NCBI RefSeq assembly: GCF_019602855.1
Contig: NZ_CP080766.1
Coordinates: 310,001 to 374,000, forward strand
Length of the DNA stretch: 64,000 nt
Direction: 5' to 3'
Origin: Cupriavidus pinatubonensis
GTDB lineage: Bacteria; Pseudomonadota; Gammaproteobacteria; Burkholderiales; Burkholderiaceae
Below, piece by piece: positions 42,633 to 51,038 of the stretch. The notes beneath the pieces are model-generated. The model worked only from the letters and a program-made list of their open reading frames with translations, was not told the origin of the DNA and did no database searches. Made by a program: the position numbers and the translations under genes. The stretch's first letter is position 1, and each line of letters starts with the position of its first letter.

Positions 42633-43868
42633 ATGGCCGCACCCCGCGTCTCCTACTCAACACATTCCGTGTCGCCGCTACATCTTTCGCATTTCACTGC
42701 CACCAGTTGCATCGGCACCGGGCTTGACGACACGGTGAGCGCACTGCGAGAACAGCGCGGCGGCCTCGCGCCGTGCCAGTTCGGTGATATCCGGCTCGAT
42801 ACCTGGGTCGGCGAAGTGCCGGGCGTCGACAGCGTCACCCTGCCGCCGGCATTGGCGGATTTTACCTGCCGCAACAATAGCCTGGCCCTGCTCGCGCTGG
42901 AACAGGATGGCTTCGCCGACCGGGTACGCGAGGCGGTGGCACGCTACGGCGCGGACCGCATCGGCGTATTCCTCGGCACCAGCACGGCGGGCGTGCTGCA
43001 GACTGAACTTGCCTACCGGCAACGCGATCCGCAAACGGGCGCGTTGCCTGCAGGCCTCAGCTATGCCGGTACCCACAGTCCGTATTCGCTGCCGGGCTTC
43101 GTACGCGCGTATTTTGGCTTGCAGGGCCCGGCCAACGCGGTGTCGTCGGCGTGTTCATCCGGCGCAAAAGTATTCACGTCGGCGCGCCGCCTGATTGAAG
43201 CCGGACTGATCGATGCAGCCGTCGTCGGCGGCGTGGACTCGTTGTGCCACACCACGCTGTATGGCTTCGGCTCGCTCGAATTGCTCTCCAACCAGCCATG
43301 CCGGCCATTCGATGCCGATCGCAACGGCATCTCGATCGGTGAGGCCGCCGCCTTTGTGCTGGTCGAGCGCACGCCCGATCCCGCACCGGACGGTGCGATC
43401 CTGCTGCTTGGCATCGGCGAGTCGAGCGACGCACACCATATGTCGGCACCGCACCCGGAAGGCCTGGGCGCCCGCATGGCCATGGAGCAGGCGCTGACCC
43501 GTGCCGGCGTGTCGCCGGAACAGGTCGATTACGTGAACCTGCACGGTACCGCCACGCGCGCCAATGACGCCACGGAAGCGCGCGCGATCTCGGCATTGCT
43601 GCCGGGCACGCCATGCAGTTCCACCAAGGGCGCCACGGGGCATACGCTTGGCGCCGCGGGCGCACTCGAAGCGGTGATCAGCGCACTGGCCCTGCGCCAC
43701 GGGCTGCTGCCGGCTGGCATCAACACCACGCAGATCGATCCCGCGCTTGCGGTGGACTACTGCCTTGCAACGCGCGAACAGCCGCTGCGCCATGTGCTCA
43801 GCAATGCGTTCGGCTTCGGCGGTTCCAACTGCAGCCTGCTGCTGGGCCGCGCAACGGGCGCGCAATGA
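42633..43868 (+). CDS. Beta-ketoacyl-ACP synthase (KS) of the aryl-polyene-like cluster
   Basis: A 411-residue condensing enzyme of the KASI/II type. The active-site cysteine is Cys174 in SSACSSGAKVFTS, with His304 in NLHGTATRAND, Lys332 and His337 in STKGATGHTLGAAGALEA, and the NAFGFGGSNCSLLLG end. All four catalytic residues are present, so it should condense malonyl-ACP with the acyl chain. ATG at 42633 follows the deacetylase stop by four bases. It is the only complete ketosynthase in the cluster and overlaps the following chain-length-factor-like gene by four bases. Confidence 0.92.
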   Translation: MAAPRVSYSTHSVSPLHLSHFTATSCIGTGLDDTVSALREQRGGLAPCQFGDIRLDTWVGEVPGVDSVTLPPALADFTCRNNSLALLALEQDGFADRVREAVARYGADRIGVFLGTSTAGVLQTELAYRQRDPQTGALPAGLSYAGTHSPYSLPGFVRAYFGLQGPANAVSSACSSGAKVFTSARRLIEAGLIDAAVVGGVDSLCHTTLYGFGSLELLSNQPCRPFDADRNGISIGEAAAFVLVERTPDPAPDGAILLLGIGESSDAHHMSAPHPEGLGARMAMEQALTRAGVSPEQVDYVNLHGTATRANDATEARAISALLPGTPCSSTKGATGHTLGAAGALEAVISALALRHGLLPAGINTTQIDPALAVDYCLATREQPLRHVLSNAFGFGGSNCSLLLGRATGAQ

Positions 43869-44692
43869 CCATGCGCACACCGCTTATCGCTTTCATCGAT
43901 GGCATCGGGGTGCTCGGCCCGGGGTTGAGCGGCTGGGCACAGGCCAACGAGGTGCTTGCCGGACGGCAACCCTACGAACCTGCGGCGACGGAACTCGCTC
44001 CGCCGGACATCCTGCCGCCGGCCGAACGCCGCCGCAGCGGCACGGCTGTCAGGCTCGCGCTCGGCATCGGTCAGCAAGCTGTTGCCGCCAGCGGCATGGA
44101 AGCCGCGGACCTGCCTACGGTCTTCACGTCTTCGAGTGCCGATGGGCACAACTTCCACGCCATCTGCGAAGCGCTCGCGCAGCCAGAGCCGTTGATGTCG
44201 CCGACGCGCTTTCACAACTCTGTGCACAACGTCGCCGCCGGGTACTGGTCGATTGCTACGCGCGCGATGCGCCCGGCCAATGTGCTGAGCGCGCTCGACG
44301 CGAGCTTTAGTGCCGGCCTGCTGGAAGCGGCGGCGCAGGTATCGGCCGACCAGGAGCCCTGCCTGCTAATCGCCTACGACTCCGATTATCCGGAACCGCT
44401 GCGCACGCTACGGCCCATCGCGGCGCCGTTCGGTGTCGCGATGCTGCTATCGCCGCATCGTTCTGGGCGCTCGCTGGCACAGATAGAAGTGGGACTGGCT
44501 CAGGCGCCCGCGACGCCGATGGATGATGCTGCGCTGGAGCACCTGCGCCGCTCGGTACCGACCGCGCGCGCACTGCCATTGCTGCATGCCGTCGCCGTGC
44601 AGTCGACCGGCACGGTGGTGCTCGATTACCTGGAAGACCTGCAACTGCAGGTGACGGTACAGCCGCAAACGCAGCGCGGGACTGGCGAATAG
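43865..44692 (+). CDS. Beta-ketoacyl synthase-like protein (chain-length-factor type)
   Basis: A 275-residue homologue of ketosynthase N-terminal half (MRTPLIAFIDGIGVLGPGLS, then SPTRFHNSVHNVAAGYWSIA). At the place of the active-site cysteine the sequence reads NVLSALDASFSAGLLEAA, without a Cys, so it cannot be a full condensing enzyme. It matches the ApeC-like/KS-CLF partner proteins of aryl polyene clusters that pair with the active ketosynthase and set the chain length. Start ATG 43865 overlaps the ketosynthase stop (ATGA). Shorter than a normal KS (about 400 residues), in line with the CLF-like group. Confidence 0.85.
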   Translation: MTMRTPLIAFIDGIGVLGPGLSGWAQANEVLAGRQPYEPAATELAPPDILPPAERRRSGTAVRLALGIGQQAVAASGMEAADLPTVFTSSSADGHNFHAICEALAQPEPLMSPTRFHNSVHNVAAGYWSIATRAMRPANVLSALDASFSAGLLEAAAQVSADQEPCLLIAYDSDYPEPLRTLRPIAAPFGVAMLLSPHRSGRSLAQIEVGLAQAPATPMDDAALEHLRRSVPTARALPLLHAVAVQSTGTVVLDYLEDLQLQVTVQPQTQRGTGE

Positions 44693-44693
44693 C

Positions 44694-45155
44694 GTGCCGG
44701 CCCCGCACACGCCTCTAGACCACGCCTGGATTACAACCCGGATTCCCCATCAGGGCAGCATGTGCCTGCTCGACAGCGTGCTCGACTGGGACGCGGATTT
44801 CATTCGCTGCCAGGCCACGAGCCACCGCAGCGTCGACAACCCGCTCCGCGCGCACGGGCGGCTGGCCGCCGTGTGCGGCGTGGAATACGCGGCGCAGGCC
44901 ATGGCCGTGCACGGCGCGGTGCTGCAGCAAGGCGGGGAGCGCCCGCGCATGGGCTATCTCGCCAGCGTGCGCAAGCTCGCGCTGGACGTCGAACGGCTCG
45001 ACGATATAGACGGGCCGCTGACCATCGAAGCCCATCGCGTCAGCGGCGAAGGCAGCAACGTGCTCTATGCGTTCGAGGTCAGCGGTGGCGGCAAGCGGCT
45101 GCTTTCCGGCCGGGCGGCGGTGATCCTTGACGTGGCGCCACCCGGCGCCGCCTGA
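44694..45155 (+). CDS. ApeP-like 3-hydroxyacyl-ACP dehydratase
   Basis: A 153-residue hot-dog-fold protein of the type found at the end of aryl polyene and fatty-acid-like clusters (ApeP/PA-hydratase group). IPHQGSMCLLDSVLDWDADF opens the fold, and the typical histidine and glutamate positions are in HGRLAAVCGVEYAAQAMAVH. It should dehydrate the 3-hydroxyacyl-ACP intermediate, so the cluster has two dehydratase domains, this one and the one fused to the ligase. Start is GTG at 44694, one base after the previous stop. Six bases separate its stop from the convergent fahA gene, with no terminator between. Confidence 0.85.
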   Translation: MPAPHTPLDHAWITTRIPHQGSMCLLDSVLDWDADFIRCQATSHRSVDNPLRAHGRLAAVCGVEYAAQAMAVHGAVLQQGGERPRMGYLASVRKLALDVERLDDIDGPLTIEAHRVSGEGSNVLYAFEVSGGGKRLLSGRAAVILDVAPPGAA

Positions 45156-45161
45156 ACGCGC

Positions 45162-46430
45162 TTACGCTTTGGGCGCCGGCAGGATCTTGCCGGACACTGC
45201 GCCAAAGCCGACGACGTATCCGTCGCCCGCAGCGAAACCGCTCATCACGACTTCATCGCCGTCCTCGAGGAACGCGCGGCTGCTGCCGTCGGCGAGCTTC
45301 AACGGCTCGGCACCGTTGCGCGTGAGTTCGAGCAGGCTGCCGTAGGAATCCGGCGTGGTGCCGCTGATCGTGCCCGAGCCCATCAGGTCGCCCACGCGCA
45401 CGTTGCAACCCGACACCGTGTGATGCGCGAGTTGCTGCGCCATGGTCCAGTACATCGCCTTGAAGTTGGTGCGGCAGATCGTGGTGGCCGCCGCGGCGCC
45501 TTGCGGGCGCAGCGCGACTTCGAGCGCGATGTCGTAGGCGTTCTTGCTTTGCTGCTGCAGGTACGGCAGCGGCTGCGGCGACTGCTCGGGGTTGTCGCGG
45601 CGGAACGGCTCCAGCGCTTCCATAGTCACGATCCACGGCGAAATCGAGGTACCGAAGCCCTTGGAATTGAACGGCCCGAGCGGCACATATTCCCACTGCT
45701 GGATGTCACGCGCGCTCCAGTCGTTGAGCAGCACCATGCCAAACATATAGTTCGGTGCATCAGCCGTGCTGACCGGTTCGCCCAGTGCCGATTCCTTGCC
45801 GACGATAAAGCCGACCTCAAGCTCGAAGTCGAGCTTGCGGCATGCGCTGAAAATCGGGCGCGCTTCGTTGGGCAGCTTGATCTGCCCGTTCGGGCGGCGC
45901 AGGTCGGTACCGCTCACCACCACCGAGCTCGCACGGCCGTTGTAGCCGATCGGGATTTCCAGCCAGTTCGGCAGCAGCGCGTTGTCCGGATCGCGGAACA
46001 TGCGGCCGACGTTTGTGGCGTGTTCCTTCGACGAATAGAAGTCGGTGTAGCCGGGAATCTCGACGGGAAGATGCAGCATCACCTGGTCCATCGGTACGAG
46101 TGCGCGGTCACGCAGCGCGGCGTTGTCGCGCAGGGCGGCGTCGGCGCCCGACAGCAGCGCGGTCAGGCGCTGGCGCGTTTCGGACCACACCGGCTTGCCC
46201 AGTGCGATGAAGCGGTTGAGGCTGGCGGCGGCAAACGTGCCCTTCGCTGCCACGGGCAGCAGGCCGGCTTCATCGAGCGCAGCCAGATCGAGCACAGCAT
46301 TGCCGATCGCAACGCCGACGCGTGCAGCCTGGCCCTTCACGGAAAAGATGCCGTACGGCAGGTTCTGCAGGGGAAAATGGGTCTTGCCGTCGTTGGCGGA
46401 TTCAATCCAGCTGGTGATCGGGGCGGTCAT
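45162..46430 (-). CDS. fahA: Fumarylacetoacetase
   Basis: A 422-residue enzyme of the homogentisate pathway that splits fumarylacetoacetate into fumarate and acetoacetate in tyrosine and phenylalanine degradation. The N-terminal SH3-like domain and the catalytic FAH domain are recognised, with YTDFYSSKEHATNVGRMFRD, KLDFELEVGFIVGKESALGE (metal-binding acids) and VLLNDWSARDIQQWEYVPLG. Length matches the family (about 420). It is 78 bases downstream of hmgA in the same direction, so hmgA-fahA form an operon. Maleylacetoacetate isomerase, the step between, is not in the window. Confidence 0.96.
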   Translation of the reverse strand: MTAPITSWIESANDGKTHFPLQNLPYGIFSVKGQAARVGVAIGNAVLDLAALDEAGLLPVAAKGTFAAASLNRFIALGKPVWSETRQRLTALLSGADAALRDNAALRDRALVPMDQVMLHLPVEIPGYTDFYSSKEHATNVGRMFRDPDNALLPNWLEIPIGYNGRASSVVVSGTDLRRPNGQIKLPNEARPIFSACRKLDFELEVGFIVGKESALGEPVSTADAPNYMFGMVLLNDWSARDIQQWEYVPLGPFNSKGFGTSISPWIVTMEALEPFRRDNPEQSPQPLPYLQQQSKNAYDIALEVALRPQGAAAATTICRTNFKAMYWTMAQQLAHHTVSGCNVRVGDLMGSGTISGTTPDSYGSLLELTRNGAEPLKLADGSSRAFLEDGDEVVMSGFAAGDGYVVGFGAVSGKILPAPKA

Positions 46431-46508
46431 GTGGGACTCCGGAAAATGTCTGTGGCACGCGGATATTGCCGCGTGCCGTTTGTTTGTTTTATGTGGCGTC
46501 TGCCGTGC

Positions 46509-47828
46509 TTAGCGCACGTTCGGGTTGAAATGCTTCTTCAGCCCTTGCCAGCAGGTGTAGTAGTCCTGCTGCAGCGATGCCGAGCGCGCTGCGTACGGCG
46601 TGGGCCGGATCACGCCCGGCGTCTCGAACATGAAGGCCATGGTGTCGGTGATGTGGTGCGGCGTCGATGTGTCGGCCGAGGTCGCCTTGGCAAACGTATC
46701 GGCATCGGGACCGTGGCCGCTCATGCAGTTGTGCAGGCTCGCGCCGCCCGGGGCGAAGCCGTCGGCCTTAGCGTCGTACACGCCGGTGATCAGGCCCATG
46801 AACTCGCTGGCGATATTGCGGTGGAACCAGGGCGGGCGGAACGAGTTTTCCATGGCCAGCCAGCGCGGTCCGAAAATGACGAAGTCGATGGTGTCCACGC
46901 CCGGCGTGTCCGACGGCGACTGCAGTACCAGGAAGATCGACGGGTCCGGGTGGTCGAAGCTGATCGAGCCAATGGTGTTGAAGCGGCGCAGGTCGTACTT
47001 GTACGGCGCGAAGTTGCCGTGCCAGGCCACCACATCGAGCGGCGAATGGCCGATATCGGCGCGCCACAGATTGCCCTGGAACTTGGCCACCAGCTCGAAA
47101 TCGCCTTCCCGGTCCTCGTACGCGGCAACCGGGGTCATGAAATCGCGCGGGTTAGCCAGGCCATTGGAGCCGATCACGCCGAGGTCGGGCAGCTTGAACA
47201 GCGCACCATAGTTCTCGCAGATATAGCCACGCGCCTCACCATCAGGCAGTTCCACGCGGAAACGCACGCCGCGCGGAATCACCACGATCTCCTGCGGCTC
47301 CACGTCGAGCCGGCCCATTTCCGTCACGAAACGCACGCGACCCTGTTGCGGCACGATCAGCATTTCGCCGTCGGCGTTGTAGAAGAAGCGGTCCTGCATC
47401 GACTGGTTGGCCAGATACAGATGGATACCGCAACCGGTCATGGCGTCCGGACCCCCGTTGCCTGCCATGGTGACGATGCCGTCGATGAAATCCGTTGGCG
47501 TAGTGGGCATGGCCGGCGGGCTCCAGCGCATCTGGTTCGGCGATGGCGGCACCTCGTCGAAGCGGCTCAGGAACCGCGACTGCTCCACCAGCGTGAACGG
47601 CTTGTGCACGGCGCCCGGGCGGATGCGGTACAGCCACGAACGGCGGTTGTGGGCGCGCGGCGCGGTGAAAGCCGTGCCTGACAACTGCTCGGCGTACAGG
47701 CCGTACGGCGCGCGCTGCGGTGAGTTCTGGCCAACCGGCAGTGCGCCAGGAAGCGCCTCGGTGGCGAACTCGTTGGCAAAGCCGGACATGTAGCCATGTT
47801 CGGCCAGTTGGGTGTGCGTAAGGTTCAT
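46509..47828 (-). CDS. hmgA: Homogentisate 1,2-dioxygenase
   Basis: A 439-residue iron enzyme that opens the ring of homogentisate to maleylacetoacetate. Typical segments are [20 protein letters not shown] at the N-terminus, [20 protein letters not shown] (His and Glu iron ligands) and [12 protein letters not shown] (His ligand). I use the ATG at 47828 ([13 protein letters not shown]). The open frame to 47915 has an unrelated repeat-derived N-terminus. With fahA downstream it gives two of the three steps from homogentisate to fumarate plus acetoacetate. Three 14-base tandem repeats lie 42-83 bases upstream. Confidence 0.96.
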   Translation of the reverse strand: MNLTHTQLAEHGYMSGFANEFATEALPGALPVGQNSPQRAPYGLYAEQLSGTAFTAPRAHNRRSWLYRIRPGAVHKPFTLVEQSRFLSRFDEVPPSPNQMRWSPPAMPTTPTDFIDGIVTMAGNGGPDAMTGCGIHLYLANQSMQDRFFYNADGEMLIVPQQGRVRFVTEMGRLDVEPQEIVVIPRGVRFRVELPDGEARGYICENYGALFKLPDLGVIGSNGLANPRDFMTPVAAYEDREGDFELVAKFQGNLWRADIGHSPLDVVAWHGNFAPYKYDLRRFNTIGSISFDHPDPSIFLVLQSPSDTPGVDTIDFVIFGPRWLAMENSFRPPWFHRNIASEFMGLITGVYDAKADGFAPGGASLHNCMSGHGPDADTFAKATSADTSTPHHITDTMAFMFETPGVIRPTPYAARSASLQQDYYTCWQGLKKHFNPNVR

Positions 47829-47869
47829 GGTCGGATCAGCGTCGGGGGTCAGGAGCTTTCGATCGGATG

Positions 47870-47911
47870 ACGAAATGCGAAGTACGAATGTCGAATTACG
47901 AATTGCGTAAT
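47870..47911. repeat. Three tandem 14-bp repeats upstream of hmgA, candidate operator
   Basis: ACGAAATGCGAAGT (47870-47883), ACGAATGTCGAATT (47884-47897) and ACGAATTGCGTAAT (47898-47911) are adjacent and in register. The last one overlaps a palindrome ATTACG-AATTG-CGTAAT (47895-47911). They are AT-rich against a GC-rich background and sit just before hmgA. Regulator binding is likely, but no regulator gene is adjacent. Confidence 0.6.
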
Positions 47912-48120
47912 GCATTTACCATATCGTAATCATCAGCAATGGACGTGTCAAACCGTTGCCGGGACGCGCGCGGGAAAACGCACATCACAGACGTTGTAGG
48001 CGGGAAACGAGGGAAACGCGGAGAGACTCGCGGGAAAAAAGCGCGGGAGGGTTCCGGCCGGGAAAAATATGCCGGCCACGCAGCCGACAGACCGAGGAAA
48101 AGCGATGCTTGGACGACAAC

Positions 48121-48151
48121 AACCGGCACAGCGCATGGCACTGTGCCGGTT
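48121..48151 (-). terminator. Hairpin downstream of the XRE gene
   Basis: AACCGGCACAG (48121-48131) and CTGTGCCGGTT (48141-48151) form an eleven-base-pair stem with a nine-base loop, about 80 bases past the XRE stop in its direction. On the minus strand the stem is followed by GTTGTCGTCC, a weak T-rich tail. Confidence 0.5.
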
Positions 48152-48233
48152 GCTGCGGTACCTGTCCGGCAGGTGACTGCCTGTGCCGGCCCGTCTGGAA
48201 CGTGGCCGGTCAGGCAGCCCTGGAAAGCCGAGG

Positions 48234-48605
48234 CTAGTGGCCCTCGCCCGTACCGGAGCCGAAGCTGCCGGTAGCCGGGCTGGCCGCGGTCGCCGGCGCA
48301 CTCGGGGCCGCTTGGCCGGCCATCGAGGCTGCCGTGACGCCGCCATTGCGGCTGGCAATAAATGCGTTTACGTCGGCAGCAAGATGCTGCGGCGCCAGGA
48401 CCACTTCTAGCCCCAGGGCTTCGCATGCGGCCAGGAAGGTCGACATGCGGGGATCGGCTTGGCCAGACTCTGCACGCAGGTAGGCTTCTCGCGAGATTCC
48501 CGCCTTGCGGGCAACGTCTTCCTGCTTCAGCTTGCGCGCTCGACGCAACGCCCGCAGTTGCCGGAACGGTTCGCTAGCGCCTCTTGGCACGGCTGTACTG
48601 TTCAT
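48234..48605 (-). CDS. XRE family helix-turn-helix regulator
   Basis: A 123-residue protein with a Cro/CI-type helix-turn-helix in residues 14-70 (LRALRRARKLKQEDVARKAG, ISREAYLRAESGQADPRMST). A short C-terminal region of low complexity (AAPSAPATAASPATGSFGSG) follows and looks disordered. The ATG at 48605 is used. It could be a stand-alone repressor or an antitoxin-like protein, but no toxin gene lies next to it. It is divergent from the TetR gene across 297 bases. Confidence 0.82.
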   Translation of the reverse strand: MNSTAVPRGASEPFRQLRALRRARKLKQEDVARKAGISREAYLRAESGQADPRMSTFLAACEALGLEVVLAPQHLAADVNAFIASRNGGVTAASMAGQAAPSAPATAASPATGSFGSGTGEGH

Positions 48606-48867
48606 GTCGGTCTCCAGTCACCAGTGAAAAAAAAGTGCGCGGACGTGCATTCGAGTATAGAGCACGCGAAGCATTCCGTATGTAACTGCCCAAACACTTT
48701 GTGCAGATTTCTTGCAACGAAGGTTTTGGAGGCCAAAGCAGGCTGCCGAGGGGCCGAATACTGCACAGAATCGTCGTACCGCCCTGACAGTAACGAGAAT
48801 GTCGCAATTGCGTTGACGTACAAGGCACACGACTTGACTTGCCCCCGCTTTAGCCGCGGCAACTTCA

Positions 48868-48895
48868 TTGACAAACCGACCGGTCGTGCTATTCT
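48868..48895 (+). promoter_or_regulatory. Promoter of the tetR gene with operator in the spacer
   Basis: TTGACA (48868-48873) and TATTCT (48890-48895) are separated by 16 bases. The perfect palindrome CGACCGGTCG (48877-48886) lies in that spacer, so a bound repressor would block RNA polymerase. A similar motif is found before the hydrolase gene (49559-49570). Confidence 0.65.
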
Positions 48896-48902
48896 CAATT
48901 CC

Positions 48903-49508
48903 ATGCAAAAAGGCCAACTGACGCGTAACGCTATCATCGAACAAGCACTCGACACCGCCGCCAAGGTTGGTTTCGAACAGCTTTCGCTGGCGAGCCTGGC
49001 GGCGGACACCAATATGTCCAAGAGTGGCCTGTACGCCCACTTCAAGTCGAAAGAGGCGCTGCAGCAAGCTGTCCTGGAACTGGCGACGGACCGCTTTGCG
49101 ACCATGGTCGTCCGCCCCGCCATGCGGCAGCCGCGCGGCGTTGCACGCATGGAGGCGCTGTTCGAAGGCTACCTGGAATGGCTGGGCGGCACCGTGACGC
49201 AGGGACGTTGCCTGTTCATGGCGCTTGGGCAGGAGTATCGCGACAAGCCCGGCGCGATTCGCGACCAGGTGGTGCAGTCGCTCAAGGACTGGCACAGCAC
49301 CATTGCGCGCGTGGTCGCGGACGGTATCGAAGAGGGCGAGTTTGCGCCGGACGTCGATGCGCGCCAGTTCGCCTTCGACATGGTGGGTATCGGCATGTCG
49401 TTCCAGCAGTCATTCAAGCTGCTGGGCCGCGCCGACGCCGAAACCATGGCCAGGCGCGCATTTGCCGGCCTGCTCAACCGCGCTCGCCAGCGCGCAGCGG
49501 CAAACTGA
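48903..49508 (+). CDS. TetR/AcrR family transcriptional regulator
   Basis: A 201-residue repressor. The helix-turn-helix is in residues 8-55 (RNAIIEQALDTAAKVGFEQL, then SLASLAADTNMSKSGLYAHF), and the C-terminal part (about 60-200) is the ligand-binding and dimerisation domain. The ATG at 48903 is the clear start. A longer frame from 48459 has no domain in its N-terminus. It very likely represses its own promoter and that of the alpha/beta hydrolase gene 140 bases downstream, since both have the same palindrome type. The ligand is unknown, perhaps an ester or amide hydrolysed by that enzyme. Confidence 0.92.
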   Translation: MQKGQLTRNAIIEQALDTAAKVGFEQLSLASLAADTNMSKSGLYAHFKSKEALQQAVLELATDRFATMVVRPAMRQPRGVARMEALFEGYLEWLGGTVTQGRCLFMALGQEYRDKPGAIRDQVVQSLKDWHSTIARVVADGIEEGEFAPDVDARQFAFDMVGIGMSFQQSFKLLGRADAETMARRAFAGLLNRARQRAAAN

Positions 49509-49558
49509 AACCGCCTGAAAGGATTCCGGACGACAGCGTACAGCTATCCAAAAAAAGC

Positions 49559-49570
49559 ACGACTGGTCGT
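49559..49570 (+). promoter_or_regulatory. Second TetR-type operator upstream of the hydrolase gene
   Basis: ACGACTGGTCGT has the same ACGA-N4-TCGT shape as the palindrome in the tetR promoter. A TATAAC -10-like element follows at 49575-49580, so the site overlaps the promoter of the hydrolase gene. Confidence 0.55.
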
Positions 49571-49648
49571 TCTTTATAACAGCGTGGACATTCCGTAACC
49601 GCTTTGGTCGGTCCGATCCGCGCACCCCATCAGTTGGAGGTGTTGGTT

Positions 49649-50617
49649 GTGAGGCAAGGACTTTCATCATCTTCTCCTGGCACCGCCGTGAAACACACGG
49701 CGCCTGCCCTGGGAGCGCTCGCCGCCCTGGCTCGCTTGCGCTGGCAGGCGGGCAGCCTGATCAACCCGGCGGGCACGGCGCGAGCGCTGGAACGGCTCTG
49801 GTTCGGACCGCCACGTGGGACCCCGAACGGCGCCGCGCTGCGGCTACTCGATCGCGCGCGTGCCGACTGGGCGCTCGTTGTTGGCCATGGACCGAGCCGG
49901 CGGGTTCGCGTGTACCGGTGGGGCAACAGTGGTCCGGTGGTGTTGCTGGCCCACGGCTGGGGCGGCCATGCCGGCCAGTGGCATGCAGTGGTCGATGGAT
50001 TGCTCGCGGCGGGTATGCGCGTGGTGGCGTTCGATGCGCTGTCGCATGGCGCGTCGGATGCCGGCGTGCGCGGCAGCACACAGACCTCGGTGCTGGAGAT
50101 GTCGCGCTCATTGCTGGCGACGGCTTGGCATGCCGGGCCGGTGCACGCAGTGGTGGCGCACTCGCTGGGCAGTGCCGCCACCGCACTCGCGATCCGCGAG
50201 GGCCTGCCCGCGCGGGCCGCAGTGATGATTGGCCCGCCGGCCGACATGCACGCCGCGTGCGCCACGATGGCATGGAACCTCGGCATCGGTCCGCGCGTGC
50301 TGGCACGCATGCAGCGCGACAGCGAGCAATGGCTGGGCATGCCGTGGTCCGCGTTCAACGTGCCCGATGTGGGCCGCGCGCGCCCCGTGCCGCCGACGCT
50401 CGTCATCCATGACCGGCACGACCGCGAGGTGCGTTGGGAAGACGGCGCCGCCATCGCGGGCGCGTGGCCGCAGGCGCAGTTGCTGACCACCGAAGGCCTT
50501 GGCCACCGGCGCATCCTGCAGGACGCCGGCGTGATCGCGCGAATCGCCGATTTCATGGGACCGGCGGCCGCGCGGCCCTTGCCCGGGCTCGCGCTGCCAG
50601 ACATGGCCTTGCAGTAA
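49649..50617 (+). CDS. Alpha/beta hydrolase
   Basis: A 322-residue hydrolase. The oxyanion loop is VLLAHGWGGHAGQW, the nucleophile Ser172 sits in VVAHSLGSAATALA, the acid residue is likely in LVIHDRHDREVRWE, and the catalytic His in TTEGLGHRRILQD. Thus the triad is complete. I chose the GTG at 49649 because GGAGG is eight bases upstream. The track start at 49604 is TTG. It is most likely an esterase or lipase-type enzyme; the N-terminal 80 residues lack a clear domain. Expression is probably controlled by the neighbouring TetR protein. Confidence 0.88.
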   Translation: MRQGLSSSSPGTAVKHTAPALGALAALARLRWQAGSLINPAGTARALERLWFGPPRGTPNGAALRLLDRARADWALVVGHGPSRRVRVYRWGNSGPVVLLAHGWGGHAGQWHAVVDGLLAAGMRVVAFDALSHGASDAGVRGSTQTSVLEMSRSLLATAWHAGPVHAVVAHSLGSAATALAIREGLPARAAVMIGPPADMHAACATMAWNLGIGPRVLARMQRDSEQWLGMPWSAFNVPDVGRARPVPPTLVIHDRHDREVRWEDGAAIAGAWPQAQLLTTEGLGHRRILQDAGVIARIADFMGPAAARPLPGLALPDMALQ

Positions 50618-50633
50618 GAGCGGGAGAACCGAC

Positions 50634-50957
50634 ATGTTCCTGGTCAGCAATGACATGACAGCCACACTGCCCGCACGCACCTCCTTGCGCGTCGTGGCGG
50701 ACCCTGGCGAGCGCGTCGCCGTGCGCTGCACAGATGGCGAGCTGTGGCTGATCCGCGACGGCGATCCGAAGGACACGTCGTTGGCCGCCAGCGAAAGCTT
50801 CACGCTGGCCGAGGCCAGCGGCGTCGAACTGTACGCGGTCACCGCGGCGACACTACGGGTCACCCGCTGCCGCTCCGGCGGCGCCACCATCAGAGGCTGG
50901 CGCGGCTGGTACAGGCGCGCCCTCAACCTGGTCTATCCCATGCAATCCAGCGGCTGA
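50634..50957 (+). CDS. DUF2917 domain-containing protein
   Basis: A 107-residue protein of unknown function with the DUF2917 pattern (SLRVVADPGERVAVRCTDGE, LWLIRDGDPKDTSLAASESF), which looks like a short beta-rich, cupin-like fold. A basic, aromatic tail follows (RGWRGWYRRALNLVYPM). CGGGAGAACCGAC lies just upstream of the ATG at 50634. It follows the hydrolase gene by 16 bases and is probably co-transcribed with it. No catalytic motif is visible. Confidence 0.8.
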   Translation: MFLVSNDMTATLPARTSLRVVADPGERVAVRCTDGELWLIRDGDPKDTSLAASESFTLAEASGVELYAVTAATLRVTRCRSGGATIRGWRGWYRRALNLVYPMQSSG

Positions 50958-50971
50958 AAGCCGCCTTGTTG

Positions 50972-50997
50972 GCGGGCGACGCAAAGCGTCGTCCCGC
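50972..50997. terminator. Hairpin between convergent DUF2917 and aliA genes
   Basis: GCGGGCGACGC (50972-50982) pairs with GCGTCGTCCCGC (50986-50997) with a single bulge and an AAA loop. It lies between two convergent genes, so it may terminate both. Confidence 0.5.
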
Positions 50998-51038
50998 TTC
51001 ATCAGGTGTGGAATTTGCCTGTCAGTTAATTGCTTAAT

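Larger units (their letters stand above)
47829..48233. other. 405-base region without a gene between hmgA and the XRE gene
   Basis: No convincing gene is seen. The hmgA-side part holds the 14-base repeats described separately. Then follow five copies of GGGAAA in one orientation (47972, 48002, 48011, 48032 and 48060) within a purine-rich 95-base stretch, and an inverted repeat at 48121-48151. The rest is ordinary high-GC spacer. Confidence 0.6.

Noticed and set aside
45420-47681. 753-codon open frame opposite hmgA and fahA
   Set aside because: It runs through two clear genes on the other strand and their gap; composition is that of an antisense frame.
45156-47828. hmgA and fahA as part of the polyene-like cluster
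   Set aside because: They are convergent to the cluster and make a complete catabolic pair of their own; proximity is noted but not taken as function.
47870-47911. Extra N-terminal 29 residues for hmgA from ATG 47915
   Set aside because: This part is encoded by the 14-base repeats and has no similarity to the enzyme; the ATG at 47828 gives the normal family start.
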